Shown in pieces: positions 36,137 to 44,406 of a DNA stretch of 64,000 nt. Under the pieces are notes generated by a model. It searched no databases. It was not told the origin of the DNA and was given only the letters and a program-made list of their open reading frames with translations. Position 1 is the stretch's first letter. The number at the start of each line of letters is the position of its first letter. A program made the position numbers and the translations under genes. Origin of the DNA: Chloroflexota bacterium (lineage in GTDB: Bacteria > Chloroflexota > UBA11872 > VXOZ01); the NCBI GenBank assembly GCA_026710945.1, contig JAPOQA010000014.1, positions 62,001 to 126,000 of the forward strand, in the 5' to 3' direction.

Positions 36137-37078
36137 TCATGATACCACGCTCGGTTCCCCGAGTACTGCGCCCACAATGGTACCGTAGCCACGGAGGAAT
36201 TCAGCCGCAGGGAGGGCTCGTTTTCCTGCAATCTGCACTTCCTCCAAAATGACGAGACCCGCACCGGTGACCACCGCAAGTTCGCTCTGATGTTGTACCA
36301 CTCTGCCGGGCCCTTCTCCGGCCGTTGATGAAAGTGGCCGTGCACGAAGGATCTTAAGTTGGCGACCATCCCAGAACGTCACCGCACCCGGCCATGGTTG
36401 CATGGCCCGCACATGGCGACAAATAGCCTCTGCATCCTGGCCCCACCGTACCAAGCCGTCACTCTTCCTGAGTTGCGGAGCATACGTTGCATTGGAGGCA
36501 TCTTGGGCCCGTGGCTCGATGCGTCCGGCGGTCCAATCATCCAGTGTTGGAAGGAGAAGGTCGGCGCCGAGCCGGGACAACGCTTCAGTTAACGTTGCCG
36601 TCGTCTCATCATCTGCCAGCGGCATTGAGCGTTGCCGCAGAATAGGACCGGTGTCAAGCCCTTCGTCCATTTGCATGATCGTGACGCCCGTCATTGCATC
36701 TCCGGCGAGAATGGCGGCTGATACCGGCGCAGCTCCGCGGTGGCTCGGCAGCAGCGAGGCGTGCACGTTGAGGCACCCGAGCGGAGGGAGGTCGAGGATG
36801 CTTCGCGGCAGAATCTTGCCGTAGGCCGCAACCACGATCACGTCCGCAGCGGCGGCCGCGAGTTCTGCTGCCACGGCGCGCCTGCGCAGCGATGGCGGCT
36901 GGGTGACAGCCAAGTCAAGCTCAAGCGCCGCCTGTTTCACCGGCGACATCTGCTGTTTCCGGCCCCGTCCCGCCGGGCGGTCCTGCTGGGTCACAACGAG
37001 GACAACGTCGTGTTGCTTGTCCAGAGCGTGCAGACTGGGTACGGCAAAGTCGGCAGTACCGCAGAATATGACACGCAT
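36137..37078 (-). CDS. fmt: Methionyl-tRNA formyltransferase
   Basis: 313 residues. Formyltransferase domain with FCGTADFAVPSL at the N-terminus, catalytic Asn-His-Asp set in CLNVHASLLPSHRGAAPV (about 103) and MDEGLDTGPIL (about 138), and the C-terminal tRNA-contact domain from about 205. It formylates initiator Met-tRNA. It begins directly after the def stop, the usual pair, and def product removes the same formyl group. Confidence 0.95.
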   Translation of the reverse strand: MRVIFCGTADFAVPSLHALDKQHDVVLVVTQQDRPAGRGRKQQMSPVKQAALELDLAVTQPPSLRRRAVAAELAAAAADVIVVAAYGKILPRSILDLPPLGCLNVHASLLPSHRGAAPVSAAILAGDAMTGVTIMQMDEGLDTGPILRQRSMPLADDETTATLTEALSRLGADLLLPTLDDWTAGRIEPRAQDASNATYAPQLRKSDGLVRWGQDAEAICRHVRAMQPWPGAVTFWDGRQLKILRARPLSSTAGEGPGRVVQHQSELAVVTGAGLVILEEVQIAGKRALPAAEFLRGYGTIVGAVLGEPSVVS

Positions 37079-37591
37079 TCAGCTTATCCTGGACTCTTCT
37101 GCTGGATTATCCAGCTCAGTATCGGGTTCAACGCGGTAGAGTTGTTCCGGGTCTTCTAAATGGTCCAGAAAGAGCGTACCGTCCAGATGATCGATTTCAT
37201 GTTGAAATACGCGCGCAAGGAGATCGTTGGCACGAATGCGTATCTCTTTCCCTTCCAGCGAGCGTCCCTTGACAACGACACTTTGGTACCGATTCACAAG
37301 ACCGTAGTAAGTGGAATGAGAAAGACACCCCTCTTCGTCGAGAATGGTCTCTTCTGACGTCTTGACGATCTCCGGGTTAACTACAGCCATGCGCACATCT
37401 TCGGCGTTTACGACGATAACACGAAGCGATACGCCGATTTGCGGTGCGGCCAAGCCCACACCGGAGGCAGCGTCCATCGTGGCGAACATGCGATCGGTCA
37501 ATTTCCGCAACCCCCGCATTCCCACAGGGACACACTGCGCCTTCCGGCGCAGGATCTCATTGCCTAGTTGCAGGATTTCTTGTGCGGCCAC
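37079..37591 (-). CDS. def: Peptide deformylase
   Basis: 170 residues with all three motifs: GVGLAAPQIG (about 45), EGCLS (about 88) and QHEIDHLDG (about 131). The Cys and two His bind the metal, and Glu is catalytic. Removes formyl from nascent proteins. Upstream of fmt in the same transcript and 30 bases after priA. Confidence 0.95.
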   Translation of the reverse strand: MAAQEILQLGNEILRRKAQCVPVGMRGLRKLTDRMFATMDAASGVGLAAPQIGVSLRVIVVNAEDVRMAVVNPEIVKTSEETILDEEGCLSHSTYYGLVNRYQSVVVKGRSLEGKEIRIRANDLLARVFQHEIDHLDGTLFLDHLEDPEQLYRVEPDTELDNPAEESRIS

Positions 37592-37621
37592 GGCAGTTTC
37601 CCCACTCTCGAAACCGAACGT

Positions 37622-40045
37622 TTACAGTACGCTCACCGGGTCAACGTCGATCATCCATCCTGGCGGCACGTGAACTAAGAGATCGTGGATGCCCTGTCCG
37701 CGCACCATTACGTGCCAGCGGTAGAGCCCGCGTACCCGTTCAGGGAATGCAGGCGCGGGACCCAGAAGCTCAACTGCTAGCCGGTCACGTGCAATGGTCT
37801 TCTCTAGACATTGTACCAAAGCGATTGCCGATTCTGCGGCCCGTGCGAGGTTGCGGTCCTGATACTGCAGAACTGCCATTTCCAGGCTTGGAGGGAAGGC
37901 GCCTGTACGCTCTGCAATGCTCTTGCGGTAGAACCATAGGTAGCGACCAATCTCTAAGGCCCGCAGGGGGAGACTCGCCGGTGTGTACGTCTGGATGAGC
38001 ATCTCCGCCTGAGCCGTTTCGGCCAAGAAACCGATGCGACGCAGGAGTTGGTACGTCCGCTCGGAGGCGCGAAAGTCAGGCAAGTGGAGCGCTGTGTCTG
38101 CGGAAACCACGGCATACAGGCCCACAGGTAACGGCTCGAAGAGCACGGCTGCGGTACCGACAAGGATGTCCAGCTTGCCTTCACGCAGCGCCGTGAAAGG
38201 GCGTTCCTCCTCCTTGGCATTGATCACGTCACGGTCCCAGCGGGCGACGCGGGCGGCAGGGAAGATTCGCTGTGCTTCAAGTTCGACACTCTGCGAGCCG
38301 ACGCCACGGAAGCGCAGTTGTGTTTCGCATTGCGGACAGTGAGTCGGTATTGGCGATTCATCGCCGCAATGGTGGCACCGCATGACGCCACTCGCTCGGT
38401 GCTGCACAAGCGGCACGCTGCAGTGCTGGCACTCGATTACGTGTCCGCATTTGGGGCAGAGCGCATGGGTTGCGGCGCCGCGCCTATTCTGCAAGAGAAC
38501 TACCGGCCGGTGTTTTTCAAGCGAACTCGCAATGGCATCACGCAACTCGCGGCTGATGAGCTGTCGGGGCCCCACGTGCCGCGCGGCGCGCATGTCTATG
38601 ATTCTGGCGGTGGGAGTAACAGCAGCAGCCCGGGCGAAAAGCGCACGACCGCCCTCTACCTCTGCATAGGTGGTCACACGCGGCGTGTGGGAAAACAGCA
38701 GCATTGGCGCGCGGTGAGTCTCTGCTAGCCAACCGGCAACGGTAACCGCATGGAAACGCGGACTCTCCTGGTTCTTATAGGAGTCGTCATGCTCGCTGTC
38801 GACCAGAATCAGGCCGAGATTTTGAAAGGGCAGGAAGACCGCTGAGCGAGTCCCAACGACCATTACCGATTCGCCGCGCTGCACACGCTCCCACGCCGTC
38901 CGACGGCGGGCTGCGCCCAATGGCCCGTGCCAAGAGAGGACTCGATCAGGAAAGATGGGATTGAGCTTCTGTACGATCCGCTGCATTGCAAAGCTGTTGG
39001 GGGCAAGCAGCAGCACTTGGGTCCCGGATCCGAGCGCCCGCGCAGCGGCGTGCAGATGGAGTGCCCATGGCGTCGAATCTACTCCAGACGCCGTACCCTC
39101 CATCACCACCATGGTGTGAGTGTTGTCTGCCGGAAGGGAACTAGACATAAACTCGGATATCGCTGCCCAGGCGTGTTCTTGTTCAGGCGATTCCAACCCT
39201 GGCAGGTCGTGCGACTGCACCTCTCTTGCTTGGACTTCGTACGCTTCCCGAAAACTCACCAGTCCTCTTTCTTCCAGCGCACGTAGCGAGGCGACACCCG
39301 TCCCGGTCTCCTCCAGGAGGGTTCGAACCAAAACTCCTTGTCCATGCGACTCCAATGCTCGCAGCAGTTTCTTTTGCGAACGCGACCGTCGCAGGAGTGG
39401 CTCGGCTTCCCTGGTGGAAGACAGGCTTTCCACCCACAGGTCACGTAGGGACGGCGGCTTGAGGGGTTGCAATGCCGACCTCAGGTGCACCGCGCCGAGC
39501 TTCTCTAAGCGGCGCTGCATGCGTGTAAAGACGGACGGCCCAGCCACATGCGTCAGACGCTCATGCTCAACTTCCCCCTCGTTCTGCAATGTCTCGAGGA
39601 AGAGGCGCTCGTTGCGCGTCGTTGCCACATCCTCAGGCAGTGCGACGAGCGGGTCCAGTCTCGACCAACGCTTTACACGCCCACGTAGCCCGGGTGGGAG
39701 CATCGGCCCAATGACTTTCATCGGTGAAGCAAGGTAGTATCGCGCTATCTTGCGTGCAAGCGCGATCTGTGCCGGCGTGAGGAGCGAGCTGTCAGCGACA
39801 ACATCCATGATTTCACGGACATCTTCAACCGGGGAAGTTGCAGCGCCGGATACAACTAGCCCTTCAATAATGCGCTCGCCGAATCCAACTAACACCATGA
39901 CGCCGGGGGCAATACGATCTCTGAGATGGTCTGGAATGGCGTAGTGGTACGTCTTATCGGCAGGGACGTTGAGGACGTCCACAGCGATCTCGGCATACGG
40001 GGTGTCAAGGGGGGCGAGATTCACCCGCGCGGTGAGATTCGACAC
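37622..40045 (-). CDS. priA: Primosomal protein N' (PriA) without helicase active site
   Basis: 807 residues from GTG. The N-terminal DNA-binding domain (YAEIAVDVLNVPADKTYHYAIP) and the eight zinc-binding cysteines (530, 533, 539, 542, 557, 560, 570, 573) are complete, and the C-terminal domain is present. The P-loop is lost: where GxTGSGKT is expected the protein has MEGTASGVDSTPW (315-327), without the essential Lys. The DEEH box reads VDSEHD (415-420). ATP-driven unwinding is therefore unlikely; replication-restart loading by protein contact could remain, as suggested for actinobacterial PriA. Overlaps gmk by 25 bases. Confidence 0.9.
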   Translation of the reverse strand: MSNLTARVNLAPLDTPYAEIAVDVLNVPADKTYHYAIPDHLRDRIAPGVMVLVGFGERIIEGLVVSGAATSPVEDVREIMDVVADSSLLTPAQIALARKIARYYLASPMKVIGPMLPPGLRGRVKRWSRLDPLVALPEDVATTRNERLFLETLQNEGEVEHERLTHVAGPSVFTRMQRRLEKLGAVHLRSALQPLKPPSLRDLWVESLSSTREAEPLLRRSRSQKKLLRALESHGQGVLVRTLLEETGTGVASLRALEERGLVSFREAYEVQAREVQSHDLPGLESPEQEHAWAAISEFMSSSLPADNTHTMVVMEGTASGVDSTPWALHLHAAARALGSGTQVLLLAPNSFAMQRIVQKLNPIFPDRVLSWHGPLGAARRRTAWERVQRGESVMVVGTRSAVFLPFQNLGLILVDSEHDDSYKNQESPRFHAVTVAGWLAETHRAPMLLFSHTPRVTTYAEVEGGRALFARAAAVTPTARIIDMRAARHVGPRQLISRELRDAIASSLEKHRPVVLLQNRRGAATHALCPKCGHVIECQHCSVPLVQHRASGVMRCHHCGDESPIPTHCPQCETQLRFRGVGSQSVELEAQRIFPAARVARWDRDVINAKEEERPFTALREGKLDILVGTAAVLFEPLPVGLYAVVSADTALHLPDFRASERTYQLLRRIGFLAETAQAEMLIQTYTPASLPLRALEIGRYLWFYRKSIAERTGAFPPSLEMAVLQYQDRNLARAAESAIALVQCLEKTIARDRLAVELLGPAPAFPERVRGLYRWHVMVRGQGIHDLLVHVPPGWMIDVDPVSVL

Positions 40046-40662
40046 TTTTCCGCCGTAATTATTGCGCTCACTTGGTTTACGGCCTGGTCAATCTTGCCGG
40101 TGTGGTTAGTCACGAAATAATCGAAATTGGGAATCGAGGCAAGTTCGTGGCGCAGCACAGCGTCGCGCCTTGCTCGTTCAGCGGGGGACTCTACACCTCT
40201 TTGGTCTCTGCGCTCTTGAAGGGTCTCTAAGGATTGCTCCGGCACGCCGATGAATATGTGAATGCTCTCGGGCATGCGGCGGCGCACGGATGCGGCCCCT
40301 TGCACGTCCACCCGCAAGACAACGTCCTGGCCGCGGTCCAACGCCGTTATCACCTCATGGAGTGGTGTGCCGTAGCGGTGTCCGTAGACTACTGCGGTTT
40401 CCAAGAACTTCCCTTGGGCCTCCCACTGCGAGAACTCGTCGGACGAGAGATAATAGTGGTGTGTGCCGTGCACCTCGCCCGGTCGGGGGGCCCGCGTGAC
40501 AGCGGTAATGACGCGATAGAAGGCCACTCCCTTGTCTGCCAGGCCGTCGATAATCGAATCTTTTCCCGCGCCGGAGGGGCCGGAAAGCACGAAGAGATGC
40601 GGTCCTGAGTCTTCCGCGAAAGAAGAAACTGCTTCCGGTCTTTGCTGCTCTATCGCATCCAC
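40021..40662 (-). CDS. gmk: Guanylate kinase
   Basis: 213 residues when started at GTG 40662 with CCGGAG nine bases upstream; this is the family length. A TTG at 40773 would add 37 atypical basic residues. P-loop GPSGAGK (28-34) followed by the GMP-binding domain (VITAVTRAPRPGEVHGTHHYYLS in short pieces: TAVTRAPRPGE, HHYYLS) and the lid with ERRDQRGVES. It phosphorylates GMP to GDP. The 3' end overlaps the start of priA. Confidence 0.88.
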   Translation of the reverse strand: MDAIEQQRPEAVSSFAEDSGPHLFVLSGPSGAGKDSIIDGLADKGVAFYRVITAVTRAPRPGEVHGTHHYYLSSDEFSQWEAQGKFLETAVVYGHRYGTPLHEVITALDRGQDVVLRVDVQGAASVRRRMPESIHIFIGVPEQSLETLQERRDQRGVESPAERARRDAVLRHELASIPNFDYFVTNHTGKIDQAVNQVSAIITAEKCRISPRG

Positions 40663-40798
40663 TCTGGCAAACTCCGGCTTATTGGAAAACCGCTGTGGTG
40701 ACCAGACTACGTTACGCGATTGCTGCCGGTCAATTGCGACCGACTGCGGCCTAGTCCGCCTCCAACGGCGCAACTCCTCACGCCTGGAGAAGCATGGA

Positions 40799-41806
40799 TC
40801 ACGCCTGCTCCCATGGAGTCAGATTCTGCTCGGTGAATTCAAAGTGGAACAATACGTAGCTCTTGTACCGGCGCGGCGTCATCGTGCCGGTCTCTTGTGC
40901 CGAGCGCACAGCGCAGCCGGGCTCGTCGATGTGCACGCAGTCGCGAAAGCGACATTGACCCATCAACGCGCGTACTTCAGGAAAAAGATGGGGCAGGTCT
41001 TCAGGTTCAATACTCCACGACGACAGTTTGCGCAGCCCCGGCGTATCCAGGACGTGCGACTCATCGTCGAGCGCAATCGTCTCGGTGCGGGTCGTGATGT
41101 GACGGCCCTCGCCCTTAGCGCCCACTGCTCCCGTGGGCAACGCGGCGCTCGCAGCAAGGCAATTGATGAGGGATGACTTGCCAACTCCGGATACTCCAGT
41201 GAAGACAGACTGCTTACCCCGCAACTCCTCACGCAGCGACGCTATCCCGCTGCCGGTGGCAGCACTCGTTTGGAGGATCTTGTAGCCAATGCGCTCGTAG
41301 ACGGATAACTCTTCAGCTACCTCGCGAGAGATGCCTCGGTCGAACTTGTTGAGCACTAAGCATGCCGGGAGGGTGTGGTACTCGGCAATTACGAGGTAAC
41401 GATCCAGGAGCAAGAAATCGGGAGCGGGCTGAGAAGCTGCGAGCACGATAACGGCCTGATCGATGTTAGCCGCAAGGACATGGGCGCGTTTACTCTCGGG
41501 TGCCTGGCGCAGAAGTCCCCACGTCTCGTCATCATTCCGCAATATTTCTTCGATTACGGCGGTATTCGGGCTAAGTTCCCGAATGCGCACTCTGTCACCA
41601 ACGCTTACAGGTGAGCGCGTCTGGGTAGGCAAGACTCGTTGCACGCGCGGCGCTCTGCTCTTGCTCGTTGAATAGATGAGCTCTTTACGCAGTTTTCCCC
41701 TAAGCTTGCAACTAAACGTGCCGTTCTCTGTTCTCACTGCGTACTCTCCGCGCGAAACCCTAGTAACCGTGCCTTCCTGAGTCCGTGTGCGAGGAAAGGC
41801 GCTCAT
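40799..41806 (-). CDS. rsgA: Ribosome small subunit-dependent GTPase RsgA
   Basis: 335 residues from the ATG at 41806; a TTG at 41875 would add 23 residues. The circularly permuted GTPase order is clear: NKFD (G4) precedes GVSGVGKSSLIN (G1) and DTPGL (G3). An N-terminal OB-fold (TVTRVSRGEYAVRTENG) and a C-terminal zinc motif (CRFRDCVHIDEPGC) complete the protein. It checks 30S subunit maturation. The CDS lies between tig and gmk on the same strand. Confidence 0.92.
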   Translation of the reverse strand: MSAFPRTRTQEGTVTRVSRGEYAVRTENGTFSCKLRGKLRKELIYSTSKSRAPRVQRVLPTQTRSPVSVGDRVRIRELSPNTAVIEEILRNDDETWGLLRQAPESKRAHVLAANIDQAVIVLAASQPAPDFLLLDRYLVIAEYHTLPACLVLNKFDRGISREVAEELSVYERIGYKILQTSAATGSGIASLREELRGKQSVFTGVSGVGKSSLINCLAASAALPTGAVGAKGEGRHITTRTETIALDDESHVLDTPGLRKLSSWSIEPEDLPHLFPEVRALMGQCRFRDCVHIDEPGCAVRSAQETGTMTPRRYKSYVLFHFEFTEQNLTPWEQA

Positions 41807-41953
41807 GTCGTCACGCTGAGCGCGCTTTGAGTCGCACGCACTCTTGCAACGGTAGGTAAACACAGAGACCGACAACTAATCATAGCTGTCGGTCTTGGCG
41901 TAGCCATATTTCGCAGCATCCACATGCGGCCATCTCTCTCGGCAGCGATTGAG

Positions 41954-43399
41954 CTATGGGGAAGACGATGCAGCCGGGGCCTCCGATGGGCTTTCTTCTG
42001 CGGGCGCCTCTTCCGTGTTGGCTTCTACGGTGACTTCCTCGATGGTAACTGTGTCTTTCAAGAAGTCGATTGTCTTGCGCATGCGCAAGTTCATCGCGAT
42101 ATTGGTGCGAGATTCGTTGCTATTCAAGTGCTGCTGCATCTGCTGTAAGCGCGCCTGCACTTCATCCTTCGTAGGCTGTTTCGACGTTACGATCATCCCT
42201 GCCTGCTGCTGCTCTTGCTGAGCGATCTGCATCCGATAATTCGCCATGCTCTGCTCGATTTCGCCTTCAATCTCCTCTGCGGGAACCGCAATGTCTTCCT
42301 TACTTGCAACGGCGTCGAGCGCAATGAAATTTCGGACCATATTCTCTGCCCGATCTTGAATTCGCTGTTTCCAATCTTCCTCCGAGAGGTTGATCATCTG
42401 GAGGTAGTATTCCTTAGGTATGCCGCGCTGTGCGGCTTCGAAGGCTTCCCGCTGCTCCAGGCGCTGCGCCTGTTCTTCGATGAGGACGTCCGGCACCTCA
42501 AACGTGGCACTGGTGACGAGTTCCTGGACGAGCGTGTTCTCTGCCTGCTGTTCGGCATCTTGCTCCGCGCGTTCTTCCAGCCGCTTGCGCACATCCGCAC
42601 GCAGATCGTCGATGGATTCGAAATCCCCAGTGGCCTTTGCCAATTCATCGGAGAGACCCAGGAGACGTTTCTGGCTCGTACTTATCATCTTGATCTCGAA
42701 GTCGGCCGACCTGCCGCGTACAGCTTCCACGGCGTAGTCATCCGGCAACAAGAGGATGAAGGAGCGCTCTTGCTCGGCGACCATGCCGATGGCGGCTTCA
42801 TCGAATCCCTCCGGCATGTTGTTTTCGCCTATGATCATCGTGGAGCCGGGCGTGTTGGTGACAACACGGCCTTCGACGCTGATACGCAAGTCCAGGTTGA
42901 CCCGGTCGCCTCTTTCTACCGGTCGTTCCACGTCGTCCCATTGCACGAACTGCTGCTCAAGGCTCTGCAGCACGACTTCGATATCTTCATCGGTGACAAG
43001 CCGTTTTTCCTTGGTAATCTGGATAGCCCGGTAGTCACCCGTATCAACTGCGGGCTTCACCGGCACCGTGGCTGCGAAAGACACGGGTTGATCCTTCTCG
43101 GCCTGTAGCAGCTCAAGTTCCGGGTTGCCCACGGGCTGGATTTCCGTCTGGTTGATTGCTTCAGCGTATGCCTCCGGCACGAGGCGATCGAGCGCTTCGC
43201 GAAAGACCGATTCTGCGCCGGCATGACGCTCGACAAGGGCCTGGGGCGCGCGGCCGCGGCGGAAGCCGGGAATGTTGACTTTGTCGCTAACACGACGCAC
43301 GGCGCGCTTGTAGGCCGTCTCGACCTCTTCGAGCGGCACATCCACCGTAAGCTTCACCCGGCTCTTTTCGAGTTTTTCCGACGCTACCGTGATCATCAT
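41954..43399 (-). CDS. tig: Trigger factor chaperone
   Basis: 481 residues (480 if the second of two adjacent ATGs is used). The ribosome-binding motif is NIPGFRRGRAPQALVE (about 42-57). A FKBP-type prolyl isomerase domain follows (about 155-240, RGDRVNLDLRIS onward), then a long helical substrate-binding C-terminal domain ending in an acidic Glu/Ala/Pro-rich tail (VEANTEEAPAEESPSE). It binds nascent chains at the ribosome exit. The tail is longer and more acidic than in E. coli. Confidence 0.94.
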   Translation of the reverse strand: MMITVASEKLEKSRVKLTVDVPLEEVETAYKRAVRRVSDKVNIPGFRRGRAPQALVERHAGAESVFREALDRLVPEAYAEAINQTEIQPVGNPELELLQAEKDQPVSFAATVPVKPAVDTGDYRAIQITKEKRLVTDEDIEVVLQSLEQQFVQWDDVERPVERGDRVNLDLRISVEGRVVTNTPGSTMIIGENNMPEGFDEAAIGMVAEQERSFILLLPDDYAVEAVRGRSADFEIKMISTSQKRLLGLSDELAKATGDFESIDDLRADVRKRLEERAEQDAEQQAENTLVQELVTSATFEVPDVLIEEQAQRLEQREAFEAAQRGIPKEYYLQMINLSEEDWKQRIQDRAENMVRNFIALDAVASKEDIAVPAEEIEGEIEQSMANYRMQIAQQEQQQAGMIVTSKQPTKDEVQARLQQMQQHLNSNESRTNIAMNLRMRKTIDFLKDTVTIEEVTVEANTEEAPAEESPSEAPAASSSP

Positions 43400-43484
43400 T
43401 GCCGTGTATGCTCTCCCTTACCTCAACACCACTATTCGTGCAGATGTATTCCGCTACAGTATTCGCGAATGTCTATGACATAGC

Positions 43485-43519
43485 AAAAAAAGAGGCGCAG
43501 CCTTAGCAGCGCTCTTTTT
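43485..43519 (-). terminator. Bidirectional terminator between tRNA-Gly and tig
   Basis: AAAAAGAG(G)CGC is followed by the inverted GCGCTCTTTTT with one bulge and a ten-base loop. The minus strand reads into seven T. It ends the tRNA-Gly transcript just before tig, and the plus strand also ends in T5. Confidence 0.75.
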
Positions 43520-43551
43520 CTTCCACGTCGGCGTTCTCGTGACCTGCCGGG

Positions 43552-43623
43552 AGCGGAAGACGGGATTCGAACCCGTGACCCTCTCCTTGGCAAGGAGATG
43601 CTCTACCTCTGAGCCACTTCCGC
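43552..43623 (-). tRNA. tRNA-Gly (anticodon GCC)
   Basis: 72 bases. Acceptor stem GCGGAAG/CTTCCGC, discriminator U, T arm with GGTTCGAATCC, and an anticodon loop CTTGCCAA giving GCC, which reads GGC and GGU. CCA is not encoded (CCC follows the discriminator), so it must be added by CCA-adding enzyme, unlike the tRNA-Ser of this window. Standing alone with its own promoter and terminator. Confidence 0.95.
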
Positions 43624-43641
43624 AATGCTTGATTCGTCATT

Positions 43642-43670
43642 ATTATAGCGAGTTAGCGAGTTCTTGGCAA
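43642..43670 (-). promoter_or_regulatory. Promoter of tRNA-Gly
   Basis: Minus strand TTGCCA (43670-43665), exactly 17 bases, and a perfect TATAAT (43647-43642), with the tRNA starting about 19 bases after the -10. This is one of the best promoter matches in the window. Confidence 0.75.
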
Positions 43671-43896
43671 GATGCGGGGCAATGAAAGGACGGAGAGTAC
43701 ACTACGAGTGTGAGCGCCTTCCGAAGCAAGATAGCTGACGCATAATTGCGTAGTGTCCAAGGGTGCGTGGGTTTCCCCTCGCAGTCTTAATGCAAGAGTG
43801 GCTGTGTGTAGGCTGGCTACGGCCGGCAATGAAGCGATCAAGGGTAATTCACAAGGGATATGATATGCTAGTCAAATATACTGAAGGAGGCAAGAT

Positions 43897-44349
43897 ATGG
43901 CACAGGACGACAAAAGTGATGCACGTCGGGTAATAGCGCGCGCTTGGCAAGATGCGGGATTCAAGAGCTTATTGCTTCGCGATCCTCGTGCGGCGCTGGA
44001 GGACCTCAACATCGAAGTTCCAGACCACTTGTCCCTCTCGGTCTATGACAATTCCGGCTCCACCCACCACATGGTGATTTGCACGCCGTGCAGTTGCTAC
44101 CCCTCCTTCATTGGGGCGGCTCCCGGCTACTGGAAGGACCCAGATTACAAGACCGCCATCACACAGAATCCCGCTGCTTGGCTTGAGGGAATGGGCACGA
44201 AACTTGCCCAGGACGAGAATCTAAAGGTCGTAGACACTGACGTGAACAGCCGCGCATTCGTCATACCTAAGCAGCCGGAGGGCAAGATAACCGAGGAGGC
44301 TACGGCGCAAGCAGTCACTGCTACCAGTCTCGTCGGTCACACACGCTAG
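43897..44349 (+). CDS. Stand-alone nitrile hydratase alpha-like metalloprotein
   Basis: 150 residues, shorter than the about 200 of true nitrile hydratase alpha subunits. The N-terminal helices (ARRVIARAWQDAGFKSLLL, DPRAALEDLNIEVPD) match the family. The metal claw CTPCSC (Cys 62, 65, 67, Ser 66) replaces the usual CTLCSC or CTTCSC, and GYWKDPDYKTAI and RAFVIP follow as in the family C-terminal half. True enzymes hydrate nitriles (or thiocyanate) with Co or Fe held by two oxidised cysteines and the backbone. No beta or activator gene is adjacent. The N-terminal half also resembles leader peptides of nitrile-hydratase-type RiPPs, but the intact claw argues for a metal site. AAGGAGG precedes the ATG. 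Confidence 0.8.
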   Translation: MAQDDKSDARRVIARAWQDAGFKSLLLRDPRAALEDLNIEVPDHLSLSVYDNSGSTHHMVICTPCSCYPSFIGAAPGYWKDPDYKTAITQNPAAWLEGMGTKLAQDENLKVVDTDVNSRAFVIPKQPEGKITEEATAQAVTATSLVGHTR

Positions 44350-44406
44350 CAAGAAGCCCGGGTCAATTCTTGCCTTGAGTAGACACTATTCTGAGAGAAT
44401 CAAGAG

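Noticed and set aside
42215-43108. 297-codon plus-strand frame opposite tig
   Set aside because: Shadow; tig motifs and operon position are clear on the minus strand.
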